This document shows positions 20,760 through 32,604 of a stretch of DNA of 64,000 bases, in pieces (positions within the stretch are counted from its first letter, which is position 1; each line of letters begins with the position of its first letter). A program made the translations under genes and the position numbers. Under the pieces are notes generated by a model. That model had not been told where the DNA came from. It ran no database searches and worked only from the letters and a program-made list of their open reading frames with translations. This DNA is from Heracleum sosnowskyi (lineage: Eukaryota > Streptophyta > Magnoliopsida > Apiales > Apiaceae): NCBI GenBank assembly GCA_030848705.1, contig CM061242.1, positions 64,491,064 to 64,555,063 on the forward strand, given 5' to 3'.

Positions 20760-23739
20760 TTAATCACTAAAACTATTTAACATACCCAATTTACCAACTA
20801 ACCTAGTAAATGTGGATTCATCAAGAGATTTAGTAAAGCTATTTGTTGTTTGTTCCTCTGTGGGTACAAAGTGCAACTCCACAGTACAATTCATGACATG
20901 CTCTCGGATAAAATGATACCTGATGTCAATGTGCTTTGTCCTCGAGTGCTGAACAGGGTTGTTGGAGATTGCTATGGCACTTGTATTGTCATACAGAATA
21001 GGAATTTTTTCAATACAAAGCCAAAGTCTTTAAGTTGATTCCTTATCCATAATATCTGAGCACAACAGCTTCCAGCATCAATATATTCAACTTCTGCTGT
21101 TGAATTGGAAACTGTTTGCTATTTCTTACTGTACCATGAAATAATCTGCCACCTAGGAATTGACAGCTCCCAGAGGTGCTTTTCCTATCAACAACACTAC
21201 CTGCATAATCTGAATTTATATATCTAACAAGGTTAAAACCATATTCTTTAGGGTACAAGATACCTAAATTAGGTGTACCCTTAAGATATCTCAAGATTCT
21301 TTGGAACCTTGCACATAAACAAGATACGAGATGTAAATAACTATGATCCGCTTGGAACCTTGCACATAAGCAAGTAACATACATAATATCAGGTCTACTT
21401 GTAGTAAGATAAAGTAACGAGCCAATCATACCTCTGTAGCTTGTAACATCTACCTTGATAGAATTTTCAAAAGCTCCAAGCTTGACAGTTGTAGATGATG
21501 GAGTTCTTGCTGATGCTGAATCCTCCATATGATATTTCTTGAGGAGTTCTTTGAGATACTTGGATTGACAAATAAATAAACCATCTAACCTTTGATTTAC
21601 TTGTAATCCAAGAAAGAATTTCAGCTCACCCATCAGACTCATTTCAAACTTACTCTACATAAGCTTAGCAAATCTCTTGCAAAGATTATCATTAGTAGAC
21701 CCAAATATGATGTCATCCACATAGACTTGGACTAATATCATATCATTTTTATGCTTCTTATAAAAAAGAGTTTTGTCTATGATACCTCTAACAAAACTAT
21801 TTTCAATAAGAAAACCAGAAAGAGTGTCATACCATTTTCTCGGGGCTTGTTTGAGACCATAGATGGCCTTGAAGAGGAAGTAGACAAAGTCCAACAAATC
21901 TTGATTTTCAAATCCAGGGGGCTGTTCTACATACACTTCTTCATCTAGCTCACCATTCAGGAATGCACTTTTAACATCCATTTGATATACTTTTAAATCG
22001 GAGTATGCTGCAAATGCTAAGAACATCCTGATGTCCTCAAGCCTAGCCACTGGTGCATAGGTTTCATCATAATCAATGCCTTCAGCTTGAGAATACCCTT
22101 GACCAACCAGTCTTTCTTTGTTTCTTGTTACTATGCCATCTTCATCTAATTTGTTTCTGAATACCCACCGTGTGCCAACTACTTTCTTGTTCTTTGGTCT
22201 AGGTACCAGCTTCCAAACTTGTTGTTGTTCAAATTGATTGAGTTCATCTTAAATAGCAATCACCCAATCAGGATCAGTCAGTGCTTCCTCGATTTTCCTT
22301 GGTTCCATTTCAGAAAGAAACCCTAAGTAATGACATTCATTTTGAGTAGCACTTCTAGTTCTGACTCCAACACCTGGATCACCAATAATCAGCTCAAAAG
22401 AATGAGCTCTATTCCAAACTATTTGTCTTAGAAGATTTGATCTTGATGATTCACCTTGAAATTCATTGTGATGTTGTGAATGACTAGTTGACCCTTCATT
22501 ATCTCGCCCTGAGTTGTTGTTAGATTGTATTGGTGATTCTTCTCCAGTGTTAGTGGTATCTCCATTGTTACCAATGTTTCCACCACCACCACCATGATCA
22601 TTATCATCATTGTCATTGTTATCACCAGCAACAACCTCAGGTGGATTCACATCACCTAAATCTGAATCTGACATGTCATCAAACTTTAATTTCTCAGATG
22701 GATTTTCTGTTTGGATACTTGGGAGTTTAGTGTCATCAAAAGTAACATTGACATTTTCTTTCACCTGGTGTTGATCAATTATTTACACCCTGTAAGATCT
22801 TCTTGAGTAACTAACAAAGAATGATTCATGTGCTTTGGCCTCGAACTTGCCACGTCGAACATCTCCATCTTTAAGCACAAAGCATTTGGCACCAAATACA
22901 TGAAAATATTTGAGTGTTGGTTTCTTGTCATTCATGATCTTATAAGGTATTTTCATTAAGTCCTTGCTGATTAAGGTTCGATTTTGGGTATAACATGCAG
23001 TATTAACAGCTTCAGCCCAGAAGTACATAGGAAGTCTTGATTCACTTAGCATTGTTCTTGCAGCTTCAATCAATGTACGATTCTTCCTTTCCACCACTCC
23101 ATTTTGTTGAGGAGTTCTAGAGGCTGAGTATTGTCTTGTTATCCCTTTGTCTGCACAAAATTCATTTAGAATTGCATTCTTGAATTCAGTTTCATTGTCT
23201 GACCTTATTGTTCTAACTGGAAACTTAGAATCCAGCTCAATCAACTTGACATGATCAATCACCATCTGTGGAGTTTCATCCTTGGAATGTAGGAATAAAA
23301 TCCATGTGTATTTGGAGTAGTCATCGACAATCACATGAGCATATTGTTTCTTTGACATAGACATTACATTAACTGGACCAAACAAATCCATATGAAGTAA
23401 ATGATGAGGTTTAGTTATTATAGATGTGTCACTGCCCTTGTGAGATGCTTTCTTTTACTTCCCTTTCTGACATGCCTCATATAGTCCTTCCTGTGTAAAT
23501 TCCATTTGAGGCAACCATCTCACTAATTCCCTCTTGACTAGAGAGTTCATTGTTTTGAAGTTAAGGCGAGACAGCTTCTTGTGCCATATCCAACTATCAT
23601 CTGATGAAGCTTTAGCATAAAAAACAATTGACTTCATCCTTGCATCCAGAATATAAGTCAGCTATGAACAAGTTTCCTTTCCTTACTCCCTTAAGAGCAG
23701 GCTTTAGATTATTCTTGTGTAAGATCTGACACTTCTCCT
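20760..23739 (-). pseudogene. pol: Element C: pol pseudogene, main part (IN, RT, RNase H)
   Basis: Continues protease/pre-integrase from the right of element D. There is a frameshift near 23620-23637, then WHKKLSRLNF of the integrase zinc region. Stops are TAA 23455-23457, TAA 22783-22785, TAA 22249-22251 and TAG 21655-21657. Integrase MDLFGPV, RSDNETEF (family Gly replaced by Glu) and NGVVERKNRT remain, and RT keeps YVDDIIFGS. In RNase H a small partial duplication places CARFQ twice (about 21300-21375), and a frameshift near 21110 moves the end to another frame. The last codons (ESTFTRLVGKLGM) end at TAA 20760-20762. Element D splits it at the duplication ctcct (23735-23739 and 35544-35548). 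Confidence 0.9.
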
Positions 23740-24342
23740 TGTTGCCCAGTGAATAACAATTGTAGAAGGGGGGTTGAATACAATTGTATAAGATTCTCGA
23801 CTTTATATAACACAAATATGAAAGATCATTAACAATAACAATAACAGCTTTATTAACTTTGATATAAAACTGTTACAAACTCTCTTAAGAAATTCTGATG
23901 TTCTTAAGAGCTGCTAGCTTACAAAAACTCTCTCAAGAAATTCTGTTCTTAAGAGCTTCTCTCCGATTATGTTCTCTCTCTCTAATGAATACATAAATCG
24001 AAACCAAAACTGTGTTTATATAGTGCACACAGCTTCTCTATCAATAACAAGATAAGTCCTAATCATAATAAAGATAGAAACATATCTTTAATCGATAGCT
24101 GCATTCTACAAACCAGGAACAAACTTCCATGTTTATCTAGACTCCAAATATAACTCGAAGTAGGAATCCTGATCAGCTTCAAGTCCTGATGATCAAACCT
24201 GATCATAGTCTGAGTAGGAATCCTGATGATCAATAAGATACTGACGCTTGATCAAATACTGATGACCATGCAATACTGATGACGTCAGCAATCCTGATCA
24301 GTTGAGTCTAGCTTCTGACGATCATTGAATTCTGATCTAACA
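23740..24342 (-). repeat. Element D: 3' LTR
   Basis: 603 bp, apparently identical to 34941-35543. Its last part (in element sense) carries the box found near the LTR end in C, E and H as well: on + GTAGAAGGGGGGTTGAATAC at 23761-23780. On the other side, 24155-24335 is packed with TCCTGAT, ACTGATGA and CTGATCAG words. Confidence 0.95.
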
Positions 24343-24356
24343 ATCTCCCCCAATCT
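24343..24356 (-). other. Element D: polypurine tract
   Basis: Complement of ATCTCCCCCAATCT, that is AGATTGGGGGAGAT in element sense, directly before the 3' LTR. Confidence 0.9.
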
Positions 24357-24451
24357 CATACTTTGTGAAATAAAGTATAGATTCCAAATATTCAATGATG
24401 TCAAAAACATGTATCAAAATGTACGAGTATCTTCAGAAACAACTTATCTGT

Positions 24452-27400
24452 TTAAGCTTTTTGATAGAACAGATTCATCTTCAAGAAGTTGGATAATAAA
24501 CTTTCTTCTTTTTCTTCAAGAATTTGAATCAGTCTTTCCTTAAGATTTCTGAGTTCTTCATCTTCCTCATTAATCTGGTAGATAGCTGCTCTGAGATTCT
24601 GTATGGAGTTTCTCTGTAGACTGTGCTCTTCAAGCAAAAGATAAGCAATTTCCTTCCCATCAGGACTGAGTGAAAGATGAGTCATGCCAAAATTTACTTC
24701 TTTAACAGCAGTACCCCTTTGCATTTCCACATCCTGACCTCTTTGATTTAAGTACATGGGAGTATAATTACCATTGAAATTACTGTTTCCATCCAGTCTT
24801 CTTCTTATATTTGACAAAATCATGTCACTCCATTCTTTGTACACTTGGTTCTTCCATCTCCAATTTTTGTCAAGGAGTAAGGATCAACATATGACATATT
24901 CAGATATTCACCATCTCTGTGTCCAATACCTCCTCTTGAATTACTTGATAATTGCTTCAAATTTGAAAACATCTTTAACCAGAGTGTTTTTGATCTAGCC
25001 ATATCAGACAAATCAACAACACTTGAAGCGCTTGTAATAATTCCACCAGACTGAAAATTGATAGGTGTATCACAACTTAATGTGCTAATATGTTTCCACT
25101 TCTTGTATTTCTCCTTTTCATGAGCGTAGCTTCTTTCAAGTAAAGATTCTTGTCTGCTTGAATTTCTCCATTTTCTTTCATTTGAAACTTTAAGCCTTTG
25201 TAGATAGAGATTGAAATCTTCATTTGTTCTTTTTGTAATATCTCTTCTTCTGGCTTCTTCTTCTTCATCTACTTCTTTGTTGTGACAATCAACAACAGTA
25301 GATAAGATTATCAAATCAACCTCTTGCAGAATTTCAGATTCGTCAGGATCTTGAATATTGTCAGGATTAGAATCTTCAATTTGATTTGTATTGATGAGAG
25401 TTGATTTTCTTGATTTTCTTTTCAATTCTGGTTCTTCTTCAACAATTCCATCATCACCAAAAATAGATCTGTCAGGAACTACTAGAATTTGAATAGGTTC
25501 AGGAATTTCTTCAATTCTTAACCCTCTAGACCTTGTCTGTCTAGGTACTGTTTGAGTTGAAGAACCTCTTCTACTTCTTCTAACACCTCTCCTACCTCTG
25601 CTTCCTCTACCTCTAGCAGGAGCAGTATAGCTTTCCATTGTCTCTCTTTGTAGTCTCAAGAATTCTTCATGTGAGAGATCTGGATATTCTTCACTTGCTG
25701 TAGAGAGTGCTTTTCTTGCATATAATTGTTGAACTCTTTTATCAGTGTGATATAGAGTAACAATTCTGCCGTCTTTTGTAGAAAACTTCTGGAATAAATT
25801 TGATGCATCTTCAGGATTATCAATAATCACATCTTCATCACCTTCAGGAATTGTAGCAAGAATTTGTCCATGACCAGGTGTCAGGATTTGATCTTCCGTC
25901 AGGATCTGAGATTGCACCAATGTTCTTACTGTCTTAACTCCAGAATCAGAAACATGAGTTGACTGCGTTGTTTGACTTTGAGAAGTTTGGATTGCCTTCA
26001 TAACAACAGCATCAGAGGTTTCTCCTTGTATCGCTTTGTCACCACCATCATCTCCAGTATCATCATCATTATTTCTTAATACTAGATCAGGTGTACATTT
26101 TGTCTGAATAACCTTCTCCCCCTTTTTGACATCAGGATTTGACAATAATTGCAAAATTAAGGAAAGAGAGGCTTGAATTTCAGTTACCTTAGTATCCAGA
26201 GAATCAATTCTTTGATTGATTGAGGTTTGTTCTGAAACAACAGATTTCACTTGGGATTCCACTACCCTTAGTTGTAAAGTAGTAGGCACCTTTGTAAAAT
26301 TATTAAAGATATCAGTCCTCACTTTTTCAGTTGAACCCTTGATAGAATCAATCTCACTTTTCAGGCTTTTGGATAACAGAGTAGTAGCCTTCAGATGATT
26401 CTTCAAGTCTTGATTCTCTATAGACTTCACTGCATTATAGGCATGTTCAATAGCAGAAGAAAAACTAATAGATTCATCAGATTGGTGCCATGAATTGTTC
26501 CATTCATTCTGTCTAAATGCCTCTGCAGGATCAAAGGAAGGAGTAGAAAAATCTTGTCTCTGATCTTTCCCAGTGAAAGCTTTGCCAGCCATATACGTAC
26601 TTGATGAACCAAAATTAGTTCCAAGACTAATCTTGAGTGCTGTAGCAAGCTGTTCCTTCTCTTTTCTATTCTCATTATCATCATCACTATCATCATTAGA
26701 ACTATCATCATCAGTATCAGGAGTAATATCAGGATCAGGAATAGCAATACCTTTCAGTTTATCCTGTGGTTCTGAGATAGGATGATCTATTGGTCTTGAA
26801 CGAAGTGGCTGTATCAAAATAGGTTCATTATCAGGAGCACCACTAGCGTTAGGATGAACATCGTCAGGATTTGATATGCTTGCATCAGTATTTGCTACCA
26901 ATGGTTCTTGTGGAGCTTGAGGTTCAGAAGCTTCTTCAACACTTTGAGCTAAAGGTTCTTGTGTGCTTCCCTCATTGACAATGTTCGCGACCAATCTTTC
27001 AACAGAAGCTGTAGCTTTGCCTGCATCTTCACTTTGAGAAGATGGTTCTTGTGTAGCTGGAATGTTGATGTCTTCATTCTCCCTTTGAGAAAATGGTTCT
27101 TGTGTGACCATTCCACTAGCTAAGCCTTCACCCAAACTTTGATTGAGTGGTTCTTGTGTGGCAGGATCAACAGTAGCTGCTGAATTATTCTGAAATTCAG
27201 ATTCTTGTGGGCTTGATCCTTTCAGCTTCTTCTGTCTCTGATAGACTAACTCTTCTGCATTCCTCTTTTTCTTTGATGTAGGTGTAAGACCAACCAAGGA
27301 AGCAGTTGTAGAAACCTTCTCCCAAGAATGTCCTCGAATCTGAGATGGAGAGGCTGGAGAGTCTGATATAGAGACAACTTTTGTTGTTGCATCAGGAATA

Positions 27401-28725
27401 CTAACATCAGGATTTGATGTCTGAATATCAATATCCTTCATTTGCACTGTCAAAGGAATATGATACCTGCTCTTTGATAATTTCCTTGTCTTTTGTGGTT
27501 TTGATGAAGGTACCACAGCTTTAGTAGCAGTATCAGCAACTTCCTTGTTCACATTCATCACAGAGGATATAGGTAAGTCATCCTCTGAATCACTTTCATC
27601 AATCAACCTTAACTTCCTTTTCACAGGAACATCCTTAACAACCTTATCAGCTTTCTTCACCAGGACCCCTTGTACACCCCCTTGTATCTTCTTTTTAGTG
27701 AATGGTGTAGAGGAAAAATCCTTTGAACCTGATTGCCTTCCAGACACATCAGTTCTAGCTGATTTCTTTGATTTTACAACTAAAGTCTTTTGAGAGACAG
27801 TAGAGGTGGTTGTTAACTGTTTAGACTGTTTAGGTTGCATGCTTGTGTCAGGAACAAGGTGGGTTGGTCCTTGTACCATAGCATTAGAAAGTAGTCCATA
27901 ACGAGTAGGCATTTTCTGATGTAAGAAAAACCTAACCTCATCAGGAATAAAAGCATTTCCTATAAAACCATTTGCCTTATCACTGTTGACTAAGGACTTA
28001 ATATTATTCTCAGTAATTCTACAGATTGGTAGAACTACATCATCCTCAAAAACAACATTAGGACATAAGTGATTAAATATCAACTGTAAAAATCTAAGAA
28101 AACAGACAGAACCCAACTTATCTGATTTCCTATCACTTAAAGCTTTTAAGATAAAAGACCCATAATCAAACACTGTAGAATGGATAAGAGAGTACCCAAT
28201 TTTAAGAGATCCTGATGGAAGAGCATCAAAATTTGATGTCTTGTTCAGGAAACAGCGGCTGATTGTATCAAAGAAGAAATTCCATTCCTTCTTAAGCTTT
28301 GTCCTAAAGAGATTTCCATATCTCTTTACTTCTCCATTGTAGCCCAGTTTCTTGACAAACTCAAATAGAGCAGAGTCTGAAATCACCCTAGGTACTTTTT
28401 CACCCAGAATAGGCAAATGCAATGCCTCTTCTATAACAGCAGGGGTGACATGATGAGTGACCCCATTTGATTCGAACTGCATCAGAATGGTTCCTGTAGA
28501 ACTTTGACCAAAAACAACTGTGTTCCAAACCTGCATTACAGACTTAAAAGAAACACTTGCAGGCTCTGTTAAAGCATACTTCAATGGGCTTGAAGTAAGA
28601 AAATCTTGAATTATATGGAACTCAGTAGGCAATTCTTGATGGTCTAGTATGGCTACAAAGTTATTAGTGGCAAAAGTAATATCACGAATTACTGTTTGTT
28701 TGTTCATGAATGATGAAGACGCCAT
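24452..28725 (-). pseudogene. Element D: env-like third ORF, frameshift near the C-terminus
   Basis: ATG at 28725; 1301 codons open to 24820. The C-terminal domain shared with element B (NSIQNLRAAIYQINEED) is instead read from a second frame ending at 24452, so the frame shifts just before the overlap, most simply at the A5 run (24864-24868). Residues about 20-265 are the shared N-terminal domain (EWNFFFDTISRCFL, RFLQLIFNHLCPN). Residues about 515-640 carry five or six TQEP-type repeats. A helical segment leads to LSNPDVKKGEKV (near 863), and an Arg/Gly-rich patch (RGRGSRGRRGVRRSRRGSS, near 1035-1055) could bind RNA or direct nuclear import. No signal peptide or membrane segment is evident. 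Because the LTRs are identical, the shift is recent or was inherited from the parent copy. Confidence 0.85.
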
Positions 28726-29223
28726 TATAATGCTTTTGAGAACTTGAGAATTAAGATTTGAAGCAATTAGGGTATGAAAGCACAGAGAGAGATAAAAACG
28801 AAAAACTGATGATGAGAGAGTAATGAAAGATGTAAAACAATGAAAAGTATTTTGTTAAAACAAAATATTACTCTCAATGACAGGTGGCAAAATATGATTT
28901 GTGCATAACTAATTAGTGGACAGATTACGTGTGTCATTAAATAAAACTGCACCGCTTTTTATGTGTATGTATAGATATATCTATAATAGAGCAACACACG
29001 CGCGTATACAGTTGTCCTAGTAAAACTCAATCGTCCATTAGCAGATACGGACGAAAAATTAGGCACAAATTTAGCAATGAAAATACTGACCTGTACATCA
29101 GGATTGACCAGTTGACTTCCTGTCAGGATTCCATCCTATCAGGATTTGATCAAAGAAAACATACCTTTCTGAATAACCATCAGGATTTGACAGTTATCAG
29201 GATTTCTTCTCTGTAGCTTTTCC
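28726..29223 (-). promoter_or_regulatory. Element D: pol-to-env-like spacer, possible internal promoter
   Basis: About 500 bp without genes. In element sense it has a symmetric TATA-like TATAGATATATCTATA (28970-28985), TTTTATTTAATGA (28933-28945), an ACACGTAAT element, and a CT-rich leader up to the ATG. Words of the family motif (ATCAGGATT) cluster at 29095-29200. A promoter here would explain how a third ORF without a ribosome entry site is expressed, but this is inference. Confidence 0.4.
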
Positions 29224-32200
29224 TCAGAAATTCTCAAAATTCATCATTCCAAGTTCATTCACCAACTTATTGAAAGTAGCTTCAGGTAGTGGCTTGGTGA
29301 ATATATCAGCTAGTTGTTGATCAGTAGGAACAAAGTGAAGTTCAATTGTTCCTTCCAGAACCTGTTCTCTTATAAAGTGATATCTGATACTTATGTGTTT
29401 AGTAAGAGAATGCTGAACTGGATTTCCTGTCATTGCAATAGCACTTTGGTTATCACAATAAATAGGGATTTTTGAGTATGACAGGCCATAATCTAACAAC
29501 TGATTTCTCATCCACATTATCTGAGCACAACAACTTCCTGCAGCAATGTACTCAGCTTCTGCAGTTGAAGTGGAAATAGATTTCTGCTTTTTACTGAACC
29601 ATGAAACTAGTCTTCCACCCAAAAACTGACAACTTCCTGAAGTACTTTTCCTGTCTATTTTGCATCCTGCAAAATCAGCATCTGAATAACCACACAACCC
29701 AAAATCTGACTCCCTTGCATACCAAAGGCCAAGTGAAGGAGTGCCTTTGAGATATCTGAAAATTCTTTTGACTGCAATCAGATGTGGTTCTCTAGGTTTT
29801 GCTTGAAATCTTGCACATAGACAGGTTGCAAACATGATATCTGGTCTACTGGCAGTGAGATACAATAAAGAGCCAATCATTCCTCTGTAGTGAGTTACAT
29901 CTACCTCTTCACCTTGATCAGGATCAAGTTTGGTAGCTGTAGCTATGGGAGTTGAAGCAGGAGTACTGTCTTGCATGTTAAACCTTGTCAGTAAATTCCT
30001 TGTGTATTTAGACTGATTAATAAAAATCCCTTCATCAGTCTGTTTAACTTGAAGACCCAGAAAGTAACTCATTTCTCCCATCATGCTCATTTGATATCTT
30101 GACTGCATAAGCTTGGAAAACTTTTCACACAGCTTATTGTTTGTTGACCCAAAAATGATATCATCAACATAAATCTGAACTAACAGCAATTCCTTACCAT
30201 GATTCAAATAAAATAGAGTTTTATCAATTGCACCTCTTTTGAATCCACTTTCCAGTAAGAATTGAGCTAAAGTTTCATACCATGCTCTTGGAGCTTGCTT
30301 TAGTCCATAAAGTGCCTTATCCAGTCTGTAGACATGATCTGGATATTTAGGATCAATGAAACCAGGAGGTTGTTCAACATAAACTTCTTCCTCCAGTTCA
30401 CCATTTAAGAAAGCACTTTTAACATCCATCTGGAAAACCTTGAATTTCTTATGTGCTGCATAAGCAAGAAATATCCTGATGGCTTCTAGTCTTGCAACAG
30501 GAGCAAAAGTTTCATCATAGTCAATTCCTTCTTGTTGGGAATACCCCTTTGCAACTAGCCTTGCTTTATTTCTGATAATGACTCCATCAGAATCAGTCTT
30601 GTTCTTGAAAATCCACTTTGTACCAACTATTGATCTATTCTTTGGTCTTGGTACCAGTTTCCAGACTTCATTCCTTTCAAATTCATTCAGTTCTTCTTGC
30701 ATTGCAGTAACCCAATCAGCATCTTTAAGTGCATCTTCAACTTTCTTAGGCTCCTCCTTGGATAGAAAGTTATTGTATAGACATTCATTCTGAGTTGCAC
30801 TTCTTGTTTGAACACCTGCATCAGGATCTCCAATTATCAAATCAGGAGTATGATCTTTAGTCCATTTCCTTGCTGGTGTCAAATTGTTTCTTGAAGTAGA
30901 TGCTCCCCCTGGATTGGTGTTATCTTGATTGAAAGAATTTGATTGATTTGAAGCTCTCCCTGAATTATTGCTATGCCCTCCTGATGTGTTATCAGGATCT
31001 TCACTTGAATCAGTATCTGAAGAATTCTGTCCTGATGATTGAGTTGACTCTGAACTTGTAGTTGAATGCCGTTGCTCCCCCTCAACATTAGCACTACTAG
31101 TTGTATCACTGTTGTTTGCATCATCAGTATTAGCACCATCAGTACCTGGTGAGTCATCAGGATTTGGTGACCCATCAGTATCTGATGAATTGACAAGATC
31201 TGATTCACTTTCTTCAGGTTCCTTGGAAGCTTCATTTTCAAATAACAATCTATCATGCGAGTCTTCAATGATTCCAGTTATCTTCTTATCATCAAAAGAT
31301 ACATGAATTGACTCCATGACAGTTCTTGTTCTCAAATTAAAAACTCTGAAGGCTCTTGATGTAGGATAACCTATGAATATTCCTTCATCAGCCTTTGTTT
31401 CAAATTTCCCTAGCTGTTCAGGATGAGTTCTGAGAACAAAACATTTACAGCCAAACACATGCAAATGCTTCAGACTTGGTTTCTTCTCTTTGAGTGACTG
31501 ATAAGGAGTGACACCATGCCTGTTTATCAATGTGAGATTTTGTGTATAGCATGCTGTGTTGACTGCTTCTGCCCAGAAATATGTAGGTAATTTAGCTTCT
31601 TCCAACATAGTTCTGCCAGCTTCAATAAGAGTTCTATTCTTCCTTTCTACTACTCCATTTTGCTGAGGTGTGCCAGGAGCAGAGAATTGTTGAATGATTC
31701 CTTTGTATTTGCAGAACTCTTCCATCTTTGAATTCTTAAATTCAGTACCATTATCACTTCTCAGGATCTTGACTTTGTACTTTGTGGTTGTCTCAATCAT
31801 CCTCACATGATCCAACAGAACTTCAGGAGTTTCATCTTTTCTGTGCAGAAAATACACCCAGGTGAATCTAGAATATTCATCAACAATTACAAGAGTGTAC
31901 CTTTTCTTACTGATGGACATGATGTTGACTGGACCAAACAGATCAAGATGTAGCATGTGATATGGTTCTTCAATCGAGGATTCTGATTTACTCTGGAATG
32001 ATGTCCTTCTTTGTTTTGCTTTTTGGCATGCATCACAGAGTCCATCAGGTGTATATAAGACATTAGGTAATCCTCTTACTAACTCTTTCTTAACCAACTC
32101 ATTGATGTTGCTGAAGTTGAGATGAGAAAGCTTCTTGTGCCAATTCCAACTTTCATCTACTGAAGCTTTACTGATGAAACATGTAGGGGAGCCATCAGTA

Positions 32201-32562
32201 TCTGAGAGAATGTTGGCTTCATATATGTTACCATGCCTGTAGCCAGTTAGTGCTATCTTCCCTGTTGCTTTACTGACTACTTCACAATGTGTGGAATAGA
32301 AATTGACATGATAACCTCTGTCAGTGATTTGACTAATACTCAACAAGTTGTGCTTTAGTCCCTTCACTAGAGCTACTTTTTCAATGATGACATTTCCAAT
32401 GATTATATTGCCATATCCCAAGGTTTGTCCAATGTTGCCATCTCCATAAGACACAGTTGGGCCAGCTTTTTCCTCATATTCTGATAACAGGGCTTTGTTT
32501 CCAGTCATGTGCACAGAACATCCACTATCCATGACTAACACATTTTTCTTTTTACCCTGCAT
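29224..32562 (-). CDS. pol: Element D: Pol polyprotein (PR-IN-RT-RNase H), 1112 aa
   Basis: In the same frame as gag but behind two tandem stops (TAG TGA). The first Met (32562) spans the AG of a splice-like signal. Protease MDSGCSVHMTG; integrase HHCC (WHKKLSH...CDACQ) and catalytic DLFGP, RSDNGTEF, NGVVERKNRT; RT DYDETFAPVA and YVDDIIFGS; RNase H YSDADFAG, STAEAEYIA and CDNQSAIAM. All expected catalytic residues are present and there are no internal stops. The acidic linker between integrase and RT (about 440-560) is rich in NPD, TDG and NSD. It should make cDNA in the particle and integrate it. Very close in length and order to B Pol. Confidence 0.96.
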   Translation of the reverse strand: MQGKKKNVLVMDSGCSVHMTGNKALLSEYEEKAGPTVSYGDGNIGQTLGYGNIIIGNVIIEKVALVKGLKHNLLSISQITDRGYHVNFYSTHCEVVSKATGKIALTGYRHGNIYEANILSDTDGSPTCFISKASVDESWNWHKKLSHLNFSNINELVKKELVRGLPNVLYTPDGLCDACQKAKQRRTSFQSKSESSIEEPYHMLHLDLFGPVNIMSISKKRYTLVIVDEYSRFTWVYFLHRKDETPEVLLDHVRMIETTTKYKVKILRSDNGTEFKNSKMEEFCKYKGIIQQFSAPGTPQQNGVVERKNRTLIEAGRTMLEEAKLPTYFWAEAVNTACYTQNLTLINRHGVTPYQSLKEKKPSLKHLHVFGCKCFVLRTHPEQLGKFETKADEGIFIGYPTSRAFRVFNLRTRTVMESIHVSFDDKKITGIIEDSHDRLLFENEASKEPEESESDLVNSSDTDGSPNPDDSPGTDGANTDDANNSDTTSSANVEGEQRHSTTSSESTQSSGQNSSDTDSSEDPDNTSGGHSNNSGRASNQSNSFNQDNTNPGGASTSRNNLTPARKWTKDHTPDLIIGDPDAGVQTRSATQNECLYNNFLSKEEPKKVEDALKDADWVTAMQEELNEFERNEVWKLVPRPKNRSIVGTKWIFKNKTDSDGVIIRNKARLVAKGYSQQEGIDYDETFAPVARLEAIRIFLAYAAHKKFKVFQMDVKSAFLNGELEEEVYVEQPPGFIDPKYPDHVYRLDKALYGLKQAPRAWYETLAQFLLESGFKRGAIDKTLFYLNHGKELLLVQIYVDDIIFGSTNNKLCEKFSKLMQSRYQMSMMGEMSYFLGLQVKQTDEGIFINQSKYTRNLLTRFNMQDSTPASTPIATATKLDPDQGEEVDVTHYRGMIGSLLYLTASRPDIMFATCLCARFQAKPREPHLIAVKRIFRYLKGTPSLGLWYARESDFGLCGYSDADFAGCKIDRKSTSGSCQFLGGRLVSWFSKKQKSISTSTAEAEYIAAGSCCAQIMWMRNQLLDYGLSYSKIPIYCDNQSAIAMTGNPVQHSLTKHISIRYHFIREQVLEGTIELHFVPTDQQLADIFTKPLPEATFNKLVNELGMMNFENF

Positions 32563-32604
32563 CAGAATAGAAACTCACTAGTTAGAACACTTAGGAACCC
32601 ATAC
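32557..32604 (-). promoter_or_regulatory. Element D: splice-site-like signal at the gag/pol junction
   Basis: In element sense: GTATGG in gag phase 0 (G at 32604), CTAAC (32585-32581), T-rich stretch, then TGATGCAG ending at 32557, followed by G in pol phase 0. The spacing of 48 nt would also remove both stop codons. Compare elements B, C and F. Confidence 0.45.

Noticed and set aside
24820..24880. Programmed -1 frameshift near the end of the D env-like ORF
   Set aside because: The A5 run is not in the register of a standard slippery heptamer and B reads the region in one frame; a simple indel is likelier.
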